Source of the DNA: Acanthopleura granulata
Lineage: Eukaryota; Mollusca; Polyplacophora; Chitonida; Chitonidae
Assembly (NCBI GenBank): GCA_016165875.1
Contig: JABBOT010000007.1
Coordinates: 21,473,703 to 21,537,702, forward strand
Direction: 5' to 3'
DNA: 64,000 nucleotides
Shown: positions 13,001 through 25,400 of the stretch, piece after piece
How positions within the stretch are numbered: position 1 is the stretch's first letter
How the letters are laid out: the number at the start of each line of letters is the position of its first letter
Notes under the pieces: model-generated
The model's database searches: none
What the model was told of the DNA's origin: nothing
What the model saw: only the letters and a program-made list of their open reading frames with translations
Program-made: the position numbers and the translations under genes

Positions 13001-14736
13001 ATGGAGAACAGACGATGAAAAGGCACTTTTTTTCAATTACAGTCTGTGGCTTTCAATCAATATCAAATCTCAGTCGACAGACATGGGATGGAAGGCGAAA
13101 ATAATCTTGATATCGCCATTTTTTAAGCACTCACTACAACAGCCAGCCGACTTTAGAGCATTATTACACATATTACAACAATTTACATTCGTTGATCATT
13201 CATGAACTTCATCATATACACTGATGTAAATGCACATGCCTGTTTAAGCATCAAAAAGTCGTCCTCTCCTGTCTGAGCACTGTTCAAATTACTTCCCCAA
13301 TGGTGATCGATCTTGCTTCGCATTGAACAAAGATCCCCACAGCGTTGATCCCTTCACAATGACTCAGATCTTCATGTGCCTATTTATATTAGCAAGTTTC
13401 AATGAACCGAGTGGGGACTAAAGTCGTGAGATACGAATACTGTAAGTAGTAGTTTTGCAGAAGGTATATGTATGCTATATTCACTGTGTGTTTGCCAAAG
13501 CCCTAAATCAGGCTTCCTGGTTCTCAGCTAGCTTATGTCTGAACAAGTGTTCCGAGCCCTACGAATTTAGCCGTTCGCACGACATCCATACACGATTCCT
13601 AGACCGTATAGAAACGAACCTTCCAAGTAGATAATTGCAAGACCTATTTCCAAAACAATTTAAAATACTGTTTCCAAAATTAATTTGTAAGCGATAATAC
13701 ATGCAAATTAAAGTTCAAAACCTTAAGACAGAAGACGCAATTCTCAATATAACATTTGGCCATCCTTTCATCCAGCGGAGAAGCGAAAGAGCACATGTGA
13801 CAATGGCGGACATAACGGCTGTTAACTTGATTTTGCCCCATCCTTATGGCAATCACACTCAGTGGTTTTATGAAAAGTTTGCGCTGGTGGATGGTTTATG
13901 CATCATCCAAGTTGTGTACACATTGTGAAGAATAGTTTGAACTGAAAAACACGGATTGGGTTATTCGCAGAAAGGAAATCATTTATTCCAGGTGCGCGTT
14001 TATGTCGTCAGTTGTGTAAATGGGTCTGTCAACAATAAGCCAGATAGCTGCTTCCACTGCGCATGACCGGACTTCCATTGCTGGTAGATAAACAGACACT
14101 CGTGGCTGTGTTAAAGGCATTGTAACCATAGGCAACCACACACATTTCAGCCCATTTCGTGCATTTTATGTGTCTGTGTGACATTTGAGACCGTGTGTGG
14201 GCTCTACAGCTGTTTCCAGTGGAAAACTGTGAAAAACACAGAAAAAAAAATTAGAACAGAGCTCTACATTGGGCTATTGCCGAAGCCTGTAATATTAAGA
14301 GACAGACATGAATGGCCATGTGCTTTTGTTTGTCTACCGTATGACGCGTTCTGCTCATACGCAATTATGCGCAACTCGAAATCGCTATATGGCTTATTTC
14401 CCACTTGTCGCACATGCGTTGAATATTACTTCGGAGGGCAGACCGAAACACTTTACCCAGTCCAATATACAAAGTATGGAAATCTAAAGTTGTATTATGT
14501 GAGAAATCGGGCCGAGTTTGCTGGCATCTACCGAACTTCGTCAGAGATCTGACAAACCTGACGAAAGGCCGCAATACAGCCAGCACGCAGCAGAACTGCA
14601 CAAGACCTTGCCACTTCACTGATCAGGGAGGCGGGATAGGAGCAGAGAACCTCATTGGTCAACGGTTGAAGCTGCTAAGGCTAGATTAGAACAGGTGACC
14701 TTTCAGATCACTGAACAGGGCTCTCGTCGTTCACCG

Positions 14737-14935
14737 AACGTAATCTGAACTGTGACTGGATCCGAACACGTGACCTCATTGCTGAAGGACAAATAATCTG
14801 AACTGTGGCTGGATTCGAACACGTGACGTCATCAAGAACAAATTATCTGGACCATGACTGGTTCCGAACACGTTACCTCACGGATTAAGAATTAGTGATC
14901 TAACTTAAAGCTGGATACCAACATGTGACCCCACT
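14737..14935 (-). repeat. Degenerate array of four ~50-bp tRNA-arm-like units
   Basis: The plus strand repeats CTGGATTCGAACACGTGACG-type units about four times with decreasing similarity. On the minus strand each reads like CACGTGTTCGAATCCAG, close to a pol III B box with its tRNA T-arm. The spacing of about 50-55 bp is too short for full tRNAs. Confidence 0.6.
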
Positions 14936-14939
14936 GACC

Positions 14940-15850
14940 AAGAGCGGTAAAACCGCTCAGCTGTCTTCAGGGTTTCCAGTTTACATTGTGGTCTCCATGA
15001 AAGAGGTCATACACAAGTCTGCCCGATCCCCCACCCTTCTGTTTTACGAAGCACACGTATGCCGTAGTAAATGCGCTTGATATTAAGGTCCCTTGCAATG
15101 CTTTCGCACTGCGTGGCTTTCAGTTTTTCGGTCACATTTTACCAGGAGATCGCCCATGAGCGAAAGATTACACCGGAATTCAAGTGCATACACAAACCAC
15201 GAACAAAGCTATAGAGTGTATGTAAGTAGAAAAAAAACGTGTATAAAATGTATCACCTGAGACAAGAAAAGAAACTGAAATGGGAGGAAACCAAGGTGAT
15301 CAGCAGAACATATGTTGAATTACGAATTAAAGCTTGGAGGAACACTGGAAATCCCTAAATTCTGTGCAAATCCAGGGACAACGGATTCAAGAGACCAGCT
15401 GGACAAAATTCCAATGGATTGCCAACATTCGTCACGCTAGCGGAGACGGGAAATGGGTCAGTCTTATTTTAAGATGGCTCAGCTTGTACATCGCGCGTTC
15501 CTGAACGATGTATGGTGGAAACCGGGCAAGTTTGAGTGCCTACACTGAGCCAAATGCTTTCCAATATTAAGCCTTCAGGCTGACAGGCTTTGAACAAACG
15601 GTCCGGGTGAGCATAAGAGTTTATTCATGGCGACCATTTTAGCCCGGAATAACTCAAGGATAATAACTCAGGCTTCCTCAAATTCAATTCAAGTAAATGA
15701 ATAGGTAATGTGTTTGGTCGCCATTACACAGTTGATCCAATTATTTTGTCCCACTGCCCATTTGCTTAGAACCATCAGCAAAATGCAATGAGCGTGTGTA
15801 CCGATGCAATTATGAAGGACAAACATTCGAAACCTTGATACATTTCATAA
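14940..15850. other. Stretch with no recognisable gene
   Basis: No coding frame, SINE or tandem array is recognised here. Confidence 0.4.
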
Positions 15851-15854
15851 AATA

Positions 15855-18800
15855 TTTATTTGTAGAAAAATAGTTGTAGATTTCTCCTCGACCTGTAAAT
15901 TGGGTTTGGAATGGCAGTGACTAGACGGGTGAGAATGATCCTGTGGAAAGAAGAAAAGAAACAGCTTTATACAAAACTGCCTCAGGATTGTATTTAGAAA
16001 AGCATTTTCAAGAACTGCATAACACAGGTCTGCTTTGGTAAACCTAACAAAAAAAAAAAAAGAAAAGAAAAGAAAGAAACCTGTTGCGAAAACCTTTCCC
16101 AATAAACCAGCTTTCCGGACAACTGCAAACAATTATCCAGGCAAGTACTCCATTACTAGAAAGCAGCTACGTCAACCGGCATTCTCGTCAAAAAAAAAAT
16201 AAATAAATAAATAAAAAAATAAAAAACACACCTACTCAGCTGCTGGAGACTCTAAAACCCGGGGCACCTGGGACGTCAACAGTTGCTGCTGCTCTGTATT
16301 AATGAGCTGACAAGGGGCCTTATTATAGCACAGACCTGTTTATTTTAAGGACTCCAGGTTTAAAGATAACCTAGTAACCGCAGCCCAAGTGTCTACTCTC
16401 CTCATAATTAACACAACTTGAAGCTCCTCAGTGATCTGGGGTAAAAAACGACAACAGTAGACCGCTGGGGAGGCGAACTGAGCTGACCCTCAATAAAACA
16501 GCTTCTTGACGCCCTCGCTTCTGACTCAGGGCCTGGAATATATGACGGAAACCTCTCAAGGCAAGACCACCAATCAAGAAACGGTATCAAACCCTACCAT
16601 GTCCTACTCAGACTTCTTCTAATTTAGTACTCAACAATAACCTCGACACCAACTTTGCATCCGTTTTTGAGGGCCATTTATAAAGCATTTACGTCATGCT
16701 GACAGAAAAGCGATAGAGCTGGTTAAAAACGAACTAACCTCGATGTTCGTGACGTACAACCACTTGAACACACATATATTTATTAATGGGGCTGTGGCAT
16801 GAAGAGGAAGGTTACTCTGCAGTTTTACTCTGCCTTCTTACAATGTACTAGTACACAAATAAAAAAAAAAGGTCGGTACAGTACAATGTAGCCCGTAGGT
16901 ACATTATGGCCGCAACCACAACGGCTGCTAAAAAATTTCATAGCAATGCAAACCAAGAACATGTAAGGCCTGAAATCTAACATCCGGCAAACCACTGGCA
17001 CTTATCAACCCACGAAAAACCTTCATAGTGGACAATCTCCTAGACCCATTTCCACCATAAAGCATGATTGGAAATTTGAGATATTCTGCCATGTGCCATA
17101 CATATCAACTACTGCCTGCTCCCAAGATACATTAATATCATCCCTGGCTTCATTCACCATTACTACTCAAAGAGGATTCCATTATTTCAACGACAAAATT
17201 AAGTATTAGTAGTCTCTTCCGAAGATCCTGTCGAATGCCCTAGAGTCAATACTTTCCCTTACCCTAGTGCCCCGAAATTTACCGTTGTCCTCCACTGTTC
17301 AGAAACAATAGGCAAATAAACCACAGCATTAATCAAGAAACCATCAAGTGAGGTAACTACCCGTCACATACTGTATTTCACTCAAAGACTGGCCCATAAA
17401 ATGCATTCATATATGAAAATAAAAGCCTTAAAATGACACTTCTGAAGTGAACACAAATGCTTTTGTGATAAGAAATTAATCTGACTTCAAAGAAAACCTG
17501 CACTGGATCACAATCAAACAACAACAACAACAAAAAAACAAAACAAAAAAAAAAAAACACCTAAAGGTTCAACTTGAGGTGAAATGCAGTACATCTTCAG
17601 ACAAACAGTATCTGTTACTTCAACATTTACCTGGTATCTGAATCAATCTACAATAACTGCTTTATTATATTATAGAATAATTAACACAGTATAACGAAGT
17701 ATAAGAATAACACACATATTTAGTCATACCTGTATCTATTCCGTTGTAAATTTTAATCAGCTAGGTCAGTTTCTATCATTTACATTTGTTTGCTGCAGAC
17801 AGGGTGGTTATATGTACCATTACATGAAGATAAAATTTGGTGGTTTATAGCGTAAGCCACATTATCCCAAGAATATTAAATTCCAGCACATTATACTTAG
17901 CATGTAGGGTAAGGTGTTACTTTACCTGTCATTTTAAGGATCCACACTTTGTAGTTTCTTACTCTTGTTTAATCTCGGGATTTAATTCTTCTTCTGAGCT
18001 TGGCCAGCCTTTTACTTTGAACAGCATTACAACCAACCACTGGTCTTTTTTTACAACATGCAGTTCAAAATTTTGCATATCTTCAACACTCCTTCCGGAT
18101 ATTTGCTTTTTTTTGGTCACAGAAGAGTAGACTTTTAAAATATGCATTTTTGCCTTATCGCTTAGGCTTCCATCTACTGTACCTACTGCAATATTCAAGC
18201 AGTCAACTTCAGGAGTTTAACTTTTTTTCCTTTTGGTTACTTTTTGTTTTTTCCCTTTCTGGGTTTCAAAGACATATTTAATCTGGATGCATGGGTACAG
18301 TACTTACACAGCAGATACATATAGATTCAGAGTCTTTTCAGGATGCAAAACTTTGAAAATTTACAGCAACATTGAAGACAAACATTTAAGAAGTGAACAG
18401 AAATGTCAACAAATAGTTTTATCCAAGTTTTATTGATTATCGATGAAAATAGTGTATGAACAAGTGTATTATGTACACAGCTACTGGGCCAGAGTCACCT
18501 GCACCCTAGGACAAACTTTATTTCCATGATAAAATGACACCTATAGAATACGAAAAATATTGAAGATTATCTTTTTTTTTAACATCTGCAGAAGAGAATT
18601 TTTGTTTAACTAGGACATTAGGTTAAATTTGCAGTGTAAATCATTACTTCTTCAAGCCTTTGTGACCAAAACTTTACAAAGCTGAACTGTGAAACACGTG
18701 GGACAGTGAATCTTTTAAACAATTACATATTATCAGACGTCCACTGACATACAATCATTATCTAACTCTCAGAAAACAATAAATTTTTAAAAAGGGATTA

Positions 18801-19355
18801 AAATTACAGTGCCTACCCGATATACTTGTATTTTCAACACTTTTACACTCTAAAAAACAATAGTAAGAGTTTATTTTTCCCCCATTTAGCTTATTACACT
18901 TAAAAAAATCTTTCACATATGCTTAACAGAATGAAAGTTTACATCTCAAAACAGTATCAAAGAAATGACCTCTTCAGATAGTGTGAATATTTATACCTTC
19001 CACAATGAAATATTATATATTATATATGGCTATGTGTCACAAAATTTACCTGACTCATACCTGGCATTTAAGTCTAGCATTTGAACATGGCGGAGAGCAG
19101 TAAACGTAGTCCAGTTTAGAGAGATCTTGAGGCACCAGCTGATTTGAGAGTTCAGTGCAGTGGTTTACCATTCTCAGCTGAGAATGTTCACGTTTATGGT
19201 CTATCCTCCAATAATGTTTGGTCTTAAGATGATCAAGGACTGAATGCTAAGATACCTCGTGACTCTGGAACAGCTCCAGCACAACTTGGGGAAGTGACAT
19301 CGTCCGTGGTAGGTGGAGCCAGTAGAATGGAGATGACTGGTGACAGGGGACGACT
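15855..19355 (-). other. Downstream AT-rich stretch containing the KHDRBS 3' UTR; end uncertain
   Basis: No coding region is recognisable here. Minus-strand AATAAA signals lie at 18870-18875, 18517-18522, 18429-18434, 17661-17666 and 15855-15860, so the 3' UTR could be about 0.5 to 3.5 kb. The sequence is A/T-rich with homopolymer runs and no SINE. Which signal is used cannot be decided by reading. Confidence 0.4.
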
Positions 19356-19468
19356 TTAGTATGCCACGCCCCTGCCTCCCCCACCATACGGGTGCGAGCG
19401 ATACTGGCCGCGTCCACGCGCCACAGGAGCTTTCATTGCCGGAACAGACGAACCCCACTGAGAATCAC
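19356..19468 (-). CDS. KHDRBS: KHDRBS coding exon 9 and stop
   Basis: Acceptor TTTTCAG, phase 1 in. It encodes aa 334-370 ([20 protein letters not shown]..., [12 protein letters not shown]) and stops at TAA 19358-19356. The KAP...RG...PYG pattern matches the C-terminal signature of the family, where Sam68 carries its nuclear localisation signal. Confidence 0.93.
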
Positions 19469-22400
19469 CTGAAAACAATGCAAAGCCAACATGGTTATCA
19501 AAGATCATGTACACTCTGAATATACATTAATATATATTATTTTATACTTGATTGGTGTTTTACAAATACTGTGCCAATATTTTATGAATATTTCACTTCT
19601 ACAACGACTGTCAGAATTATGGTGGGAGGAAACCGATCAGAAGCCGGGGGAAACCCACGACCACAAGCACACTGTCTCAATACATAGTTTTTCAGCTTTG
19701 CCAGGTCATATGCCTACCACTATCTTTCAAAACGGTTTTGCCAAATGAACTGTCAGGATTGGTATTTCTGCTACTGACATTTGCACCACAATTCAGCAGC
19801 TCAATTTCTTTCTGGCTTTACCCACTGCCCAATCTTTCATCTGACCTCCCCAAGCAAATTCTAGGGGTAGGGGTGGAGGTGGTGGGGGTGGGGGGGTGGG
19901 TGGGTGGGTGGGTGAAAATGCTTGGGGCGAGCTATTTAAAATTGGTGAGAATGGGGTAGTTTTTATACGGTGGGCTGTATGTTCTCCACCAGGATGTAGT
20001 CCTTTGTCCTCGGGTATTACTCCTATTTCAATTGGTTTAATGCAGTAAAACATTGTGTGCAGTCTGATATGATTTTACCCTTAAACCAACACCACCTGAA
20101 ATAACAAAATACGTGGCCTTATTTAACTTGTTGACGCAAGCATAGATCCCAAATACTTTTTTTCATCCGTACAGACAAGTACAAAAACAATGACCGGTAA
20201 CCTATCCCTAGTTGGGTCTGGCCCAGCCTGTCCTGACCCTTGAGGAGCGGCCCCTGTCCAAGTGCCCTCATCAATCCTCATCCCCCCAGCCAGCTCTCGT
20301 CTGGGGACAAGCCCTCAACAGCTGGGCTGTCTATCACACGTGATTTATGGATCTCCACTAAATTTACCCCAGAATCTGCAGACATGCCTTGAAGATAAGC
20401 CCTTGTACAAGCATGGATGTGTTTAGACAAGGGGTAAGTAGACTTGGCTACAACATTTTGACAAATGATCTCCCATCAATCTTTACCGCCCATTCTCTAA
20501 CTCTGTAGCATCCCGTACCACTTGGATATGCATGGTAATGACGAAGCAACAGGGCTGGCTTCTATTTACATGAACAACCAGCAGCTCATCTGTTTTGTCT
20601 TTGAATAAGTAGACACTCTGGGCTGAGCTGCTATGCTAATGATTAGCATGCCCAAGGCTTCCAGGAAGATGTCTTCCGCACATCAACAGCAACTAGTTTC
20701 ATGAAATTTCGAAGCGTCTCTGTTATCCTTTATTATGGTGCTGGTATAATAATTCCTGAAATACTTTAAGCTACCAGTTTTACCATTTTATGTATCAAGT
20801 ACTTAGCCACACATGTAATTAAGTGTATGTTTTTCTGTAACATGAACAATGTCTTCTGGCATAATGAAATTATTATTACCCTAGTTGTGAAAATTAAAAT
20901 AACCCAGGTCCAACTGTACTTCAAATAAATATTTATTAACCTTCAGCAGTTTAAGCGACTGTGAAGGATCAGATTTCTCCTAAAAACAAAAGACTCGGTC
21001 TAGAGGAAGAAGTACCCATGTCACTGGAAGCTTAAACTTTACATGTAATCTTCAGCATGAATTCTGCGAGAAATGGACTAAGAGTCTTGGATCATCAACC
21101 TTAAAAACAGGACTGTATGTTAAGGATAAAGCTGATAATCATCAAAACTTCTACCCGTTAAGTCTACAGCTATGCCAGACACCAAACCAACAACCTCTAA
21201 GCAAAAAAAATCTGTTTATATGTTCAATGAAGAGTTCTATATTTTGTTACCCTAATTCTTCTACCTTCTCTCGCATGAAAGAACAACTTTAAATTCACTT
21301 CCAGGACCTTTTTAATCTGATTTTTGAGAACAAACCGCATTGGTTGAGTTGGCCATTTTGGGGACATCCCAAAAAGCATAATTTTGTTAGTTTACACAGA
21401 GTAATGCCCTCAGAATATGCCTAATCACACATCCTGCAAACATGTGATAAGGTTGAATAACAGTGAGAACAAATTCAGTTTGACAGCACAAAATACTTAC
21501 CATATCCATCATCATAGCTGTCTGTCTGTGCTCCATGGCCGTATTCAAAGTATTGGGTGTCACTCCTGAAAACACCAGATTCCTGTCATCAACACCCACA
21601 CCACACTCACGGTACACTGCTTCCACTTTTTGGAATAGAGTCATACTCTATTTCATCTAAGTCTACATTTCAAGTGTCACATTTATTTTGATTCTAATTC
21701 ATTCATCTAACTTTTAGAACCACTTGCACAGTTTTGGGGTGTTCTGTATCAGAAATACTTAAGAAGTCATTTTGAGACCATTATATCCTTCTACCAGGGC
21801 ATTTTCACAGGTTTATAAACTTACGGTGAAATAAAGAACTAAAAACATGATACAGTTCATTTCGTGCAGTGTATTGACTCTGCAATGTTTCAGGGATTGG
21901 AGACTGACCGACAGGGCATGAGAGCCAGCACTATGATCCTGAGTTACTATGTGGCCAGGCTGAGGTAAGTATGTCCCCACCCTCAAGGTAAAACACCTGG
22001 TGTGGAGACAAAACAGGGACGGGCCACCCAGCATACACGCATGCCCGGCCACAACTCTACAGCCCTCATATAGTGTCCGAAGAATAGACTTACAGCATTT
22101 ACTCACAGAGAAATTTGAAAGTGCTCAGGTTTAAATGTATAAGGACATGGTCTTCACAGAGGTCAGAAAAGACCAGAAAGTTGTTTCGCACACTTATGCA
22201 CTACATTGGCCAGAAAAAACAGCAATATTCAAGCCTGGATTCAGCTTTTATACGAAAGATTCTCGATCTAAATTAAAATGAATCTCAATGAATAAAAATG
22301 AATATCCACAGATGTTGGGTCACTTCACTATACTTTTTATTCATATAGATGTATAGTAGATTGGAGTAGATCAGTCAAATCTGCTGTCCTGAGAATTTAA

Positions 22401-25400
22401 TTCTAATAATCCTTTGAGACTTGTGATGTCGGTTTTAGAATACATAATCTAATGATTAGACCATACTTCTTTAAAACTGAAACACCTGTGTTGTGTGAAA
22501 CTTACGCTTGAGCTCCGTATGACTGGTCGTATCCATCTCCGTAGCCCTGGTCTGCGTATGTGTCATCATAGCCACCACCCTGGCAACATAGCAACCACAA
22601 ATTCAGGAGGATATATGTACACACACACACACAAAAAATAAATACCAACCAACAACAACATCAAGGGTTTTTCTAGCCACTCTCTCATCGCGGTAACCAC
22701 CACGAGAAATATCAGGAAATTGAGTTTTAGACAAATTTGTATTGAGTTTTCATGAAATAAATTGAGTTTTTGATACACAGATGAAAAACATTGGGTTTTG
22801 ACTTGTTCAATCCGAGTTTCTGAATCGAAACTGGCCAGAAAAACCACTGAACACATTCAAGAGGGCATCACCCCAAACCTTCACAATCAATTTCCAACCA
22901 CTGTTAACCAAGGTCTAAGACATGCAGGTAAAGGAGTTTACAAAAGTCACATCTGACTATAAAGAGGCACTAGAGTGAAACAATGACTCTGCAATTTTTG
23001 CTCAAAACAGGAAGTAAGACAACAGCAGTCATATAATAAAAATGACCCACAAAAACCAATGCTTTGTCCTCTTTTTTCTTCATCCAAAACATGGACAACT
23101 GGGTTCCGAAATTAGCAATTATACTGTGTATGCCAAAACAGCAATGACAAAGCAAATCAAAGTTAAACACATTGCTCTTGAACAGTTTTAAGAAGTTCAG
23201 TTTCGCCAAGGGCCAACCAGTTGCCAAAAATCTTTCCAGGGCTCTAATTAGCTTGTCACTGTCTTGATATACTATGTTTAGTTGCAGTTCCCTGTGTTTA
23301 TCAGCAGTAAACAACCAAACCTGTCATCTTTCCCCACATCACTGCACTGTTTACATAAACATCTCATCGGGGAACCCTTTTACTGAACCCCTTCCATAAA
23401 TCCTATGGTAGGGGTTAGTCTCCAGGAGGCCTTGTGTGGCCAGATACATGTACTGCTTACAGTTAATCTCCACAGCTGGGCAGCACCTGCACTAGGCGAA
23501 CGGCTACAGCACAGCCAAGACAAACGGAACTGTGTTGGATAATAAACACATCCACAGCCTTGTATAAACCCCTATGTACATATATTTACATGAACATGTA
23601 CATCTGCTGCGATCCCCGCCATGCTCTAGGTTTGGCAAGATTCAGCAGTTATGTGGCATTTTTCATCACATTTTAGATTCTGCTGCAATCCCCACAATTT
23701 TTCTGGTTCGGCAAGGTTTAGTCTACACCGTACATGTGACACTTTTTCATTACATTTTTAAAGGTTTCAAGCAGAGAAAAGTACAATCCAGATTCCAAAC
23801 TAGTGAACCTGAACTGATGCTCAATATTGCATGCAAAAAAGTGCGGTGGAGATGTGAGCAGGTGTGTTAAAAGGACTAAGCAAACAAAACAAATCTTGTT
23901 AAATCATGTTTGAATGTCTATGAGCAGCTTTCACCGCTTGTTATCAGATATCATCAAGGGACAAAAGTCATCTGAGCGAGAGGTACACAGTTGATATGAA
24001 GCTAGATGTCTGGATATGGAATTTCACATGCTTTCGGGAAGGTTCAGTGTCTAGCTACACGCACACATTGGCTATGAAGCAGGCCTCAAGACATATCTGA
24101 CACAATTACATTAGTGATACTTACATAGTCATCATACGTTTCTGCTGGAATGGGTGCTGCAGCTGGAGGAGGGGCAGGTGGTCTCATGCCACCTCTGGCC
24201 ACACCCCTGGCAGCCCCTCTGCTCATTCCCTGGGCGGGCAGACCCCTGGCCCCTCGGGAAGCTCCAGAGAAACCACCTGGGCCCCTGGGGAGAAAACACA
24301 GAACAATGAATGGCTCTGGGAATCTCACTGAAGAGCACAACATCTATCACTTGTCTGTTTAGTACGTAGTCAACAGTACTGGAGGATTCAATATTTATTC
24401 ATTAGTGCTTTACGCCGTTCAAGAATGTTTCACTTCTGTGACAGCCGCTAGCATTATGGTGGGAGGAAAAACAGGCAACCATCTGCAGACTGCTAGCAGG
24501 CCTTTCCACATACAAACGAAATCAGCACGAGAGGGATTTGAAATCACAGCACTTGCATTTGTGGCGGAATCCTGACAGAACACAACTTTAAACGAAATGA
24601 GTGCTTACTTGGTTAAACACTATGCACATGCACCTACATGTACCAAACATACCAGAAACAGCTATGAGCCAACTAAACGCACAACAAATAAGTGCTGAAC
24701 ACAGGTTAGGAAGGTTTAATCATTACCCTAACAATTCTAATTATCAGTCCCACTGAAAGCAAAATATTACATTTTTCTCCTAGTTTTTTTGAAAAACTAA
24801 AGATACAGTTATGTTGGTTATTAAACGACCTAACAATGGGTGATAAGACAAATTTGTATGCCTGTTAGAATTACATTTATGCTGGCTAAGAAGGGCATGT
24901 CAGGTGTCCCAAAATTATAAGAATTAGAGTATGTTATGAACACTAAAAACTTACACAAAATGGGAGAAATCCCTTCAACTGTTCAACCGTTTTATTCACT
25001 TCAACCACAATCTAGTGAATAATTTAGGGAGGAAAGTTGTTAAGTTATTAAGCTCTAAGTTATTCTTAGAGATATCACTTTAATTTCCAATCACCTATAT
25101 GTTTGACACTGCAACCTACCCTTGCCTTATGCCCCTGCCCCCCGGGGTAGCCAGTAAGCCGCCAACGCCCCCTCGTCCTCTGGGTGGAGGTGGTCCCCCT
25201 CGGCCCCGCCCACGGCCCCTAGGTGGGGGAGGGCCTCCAGGTGGGGCACGGTCCTGGTAGCCTCCGTTCAGGAACATCATCTCCTGTCTCTGTTGTTCTC
25301 CTATATCATCATTGTGTTCCTGTCAGAACAAACCGGACTTGTTCACACATCTACCGCAGAGATAAAGTACGCTTTCTTGTCACTACAAATCTTCCTTCAA

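Larger units (their letters stand above)
7090..14700. other. Long stretch with no recognisable gene
   Basis: Several frames of 60-124 codons occur, but none has flanking splice signals or a recognisable domain. It holds an (AT)n run (7688-7703) and tRNA-like relics near 8.4 and 9.95 kb. Base composition is mixed and no gene model could be built. Confidence 0.4.

Noticed and set aside
14178..14552. 124-codon plus-strand open frame, longest non-repetitive one in the left part
   Set aside because: No recognisable domain, no splice sites that fit, mixed composition; plausible by chance.
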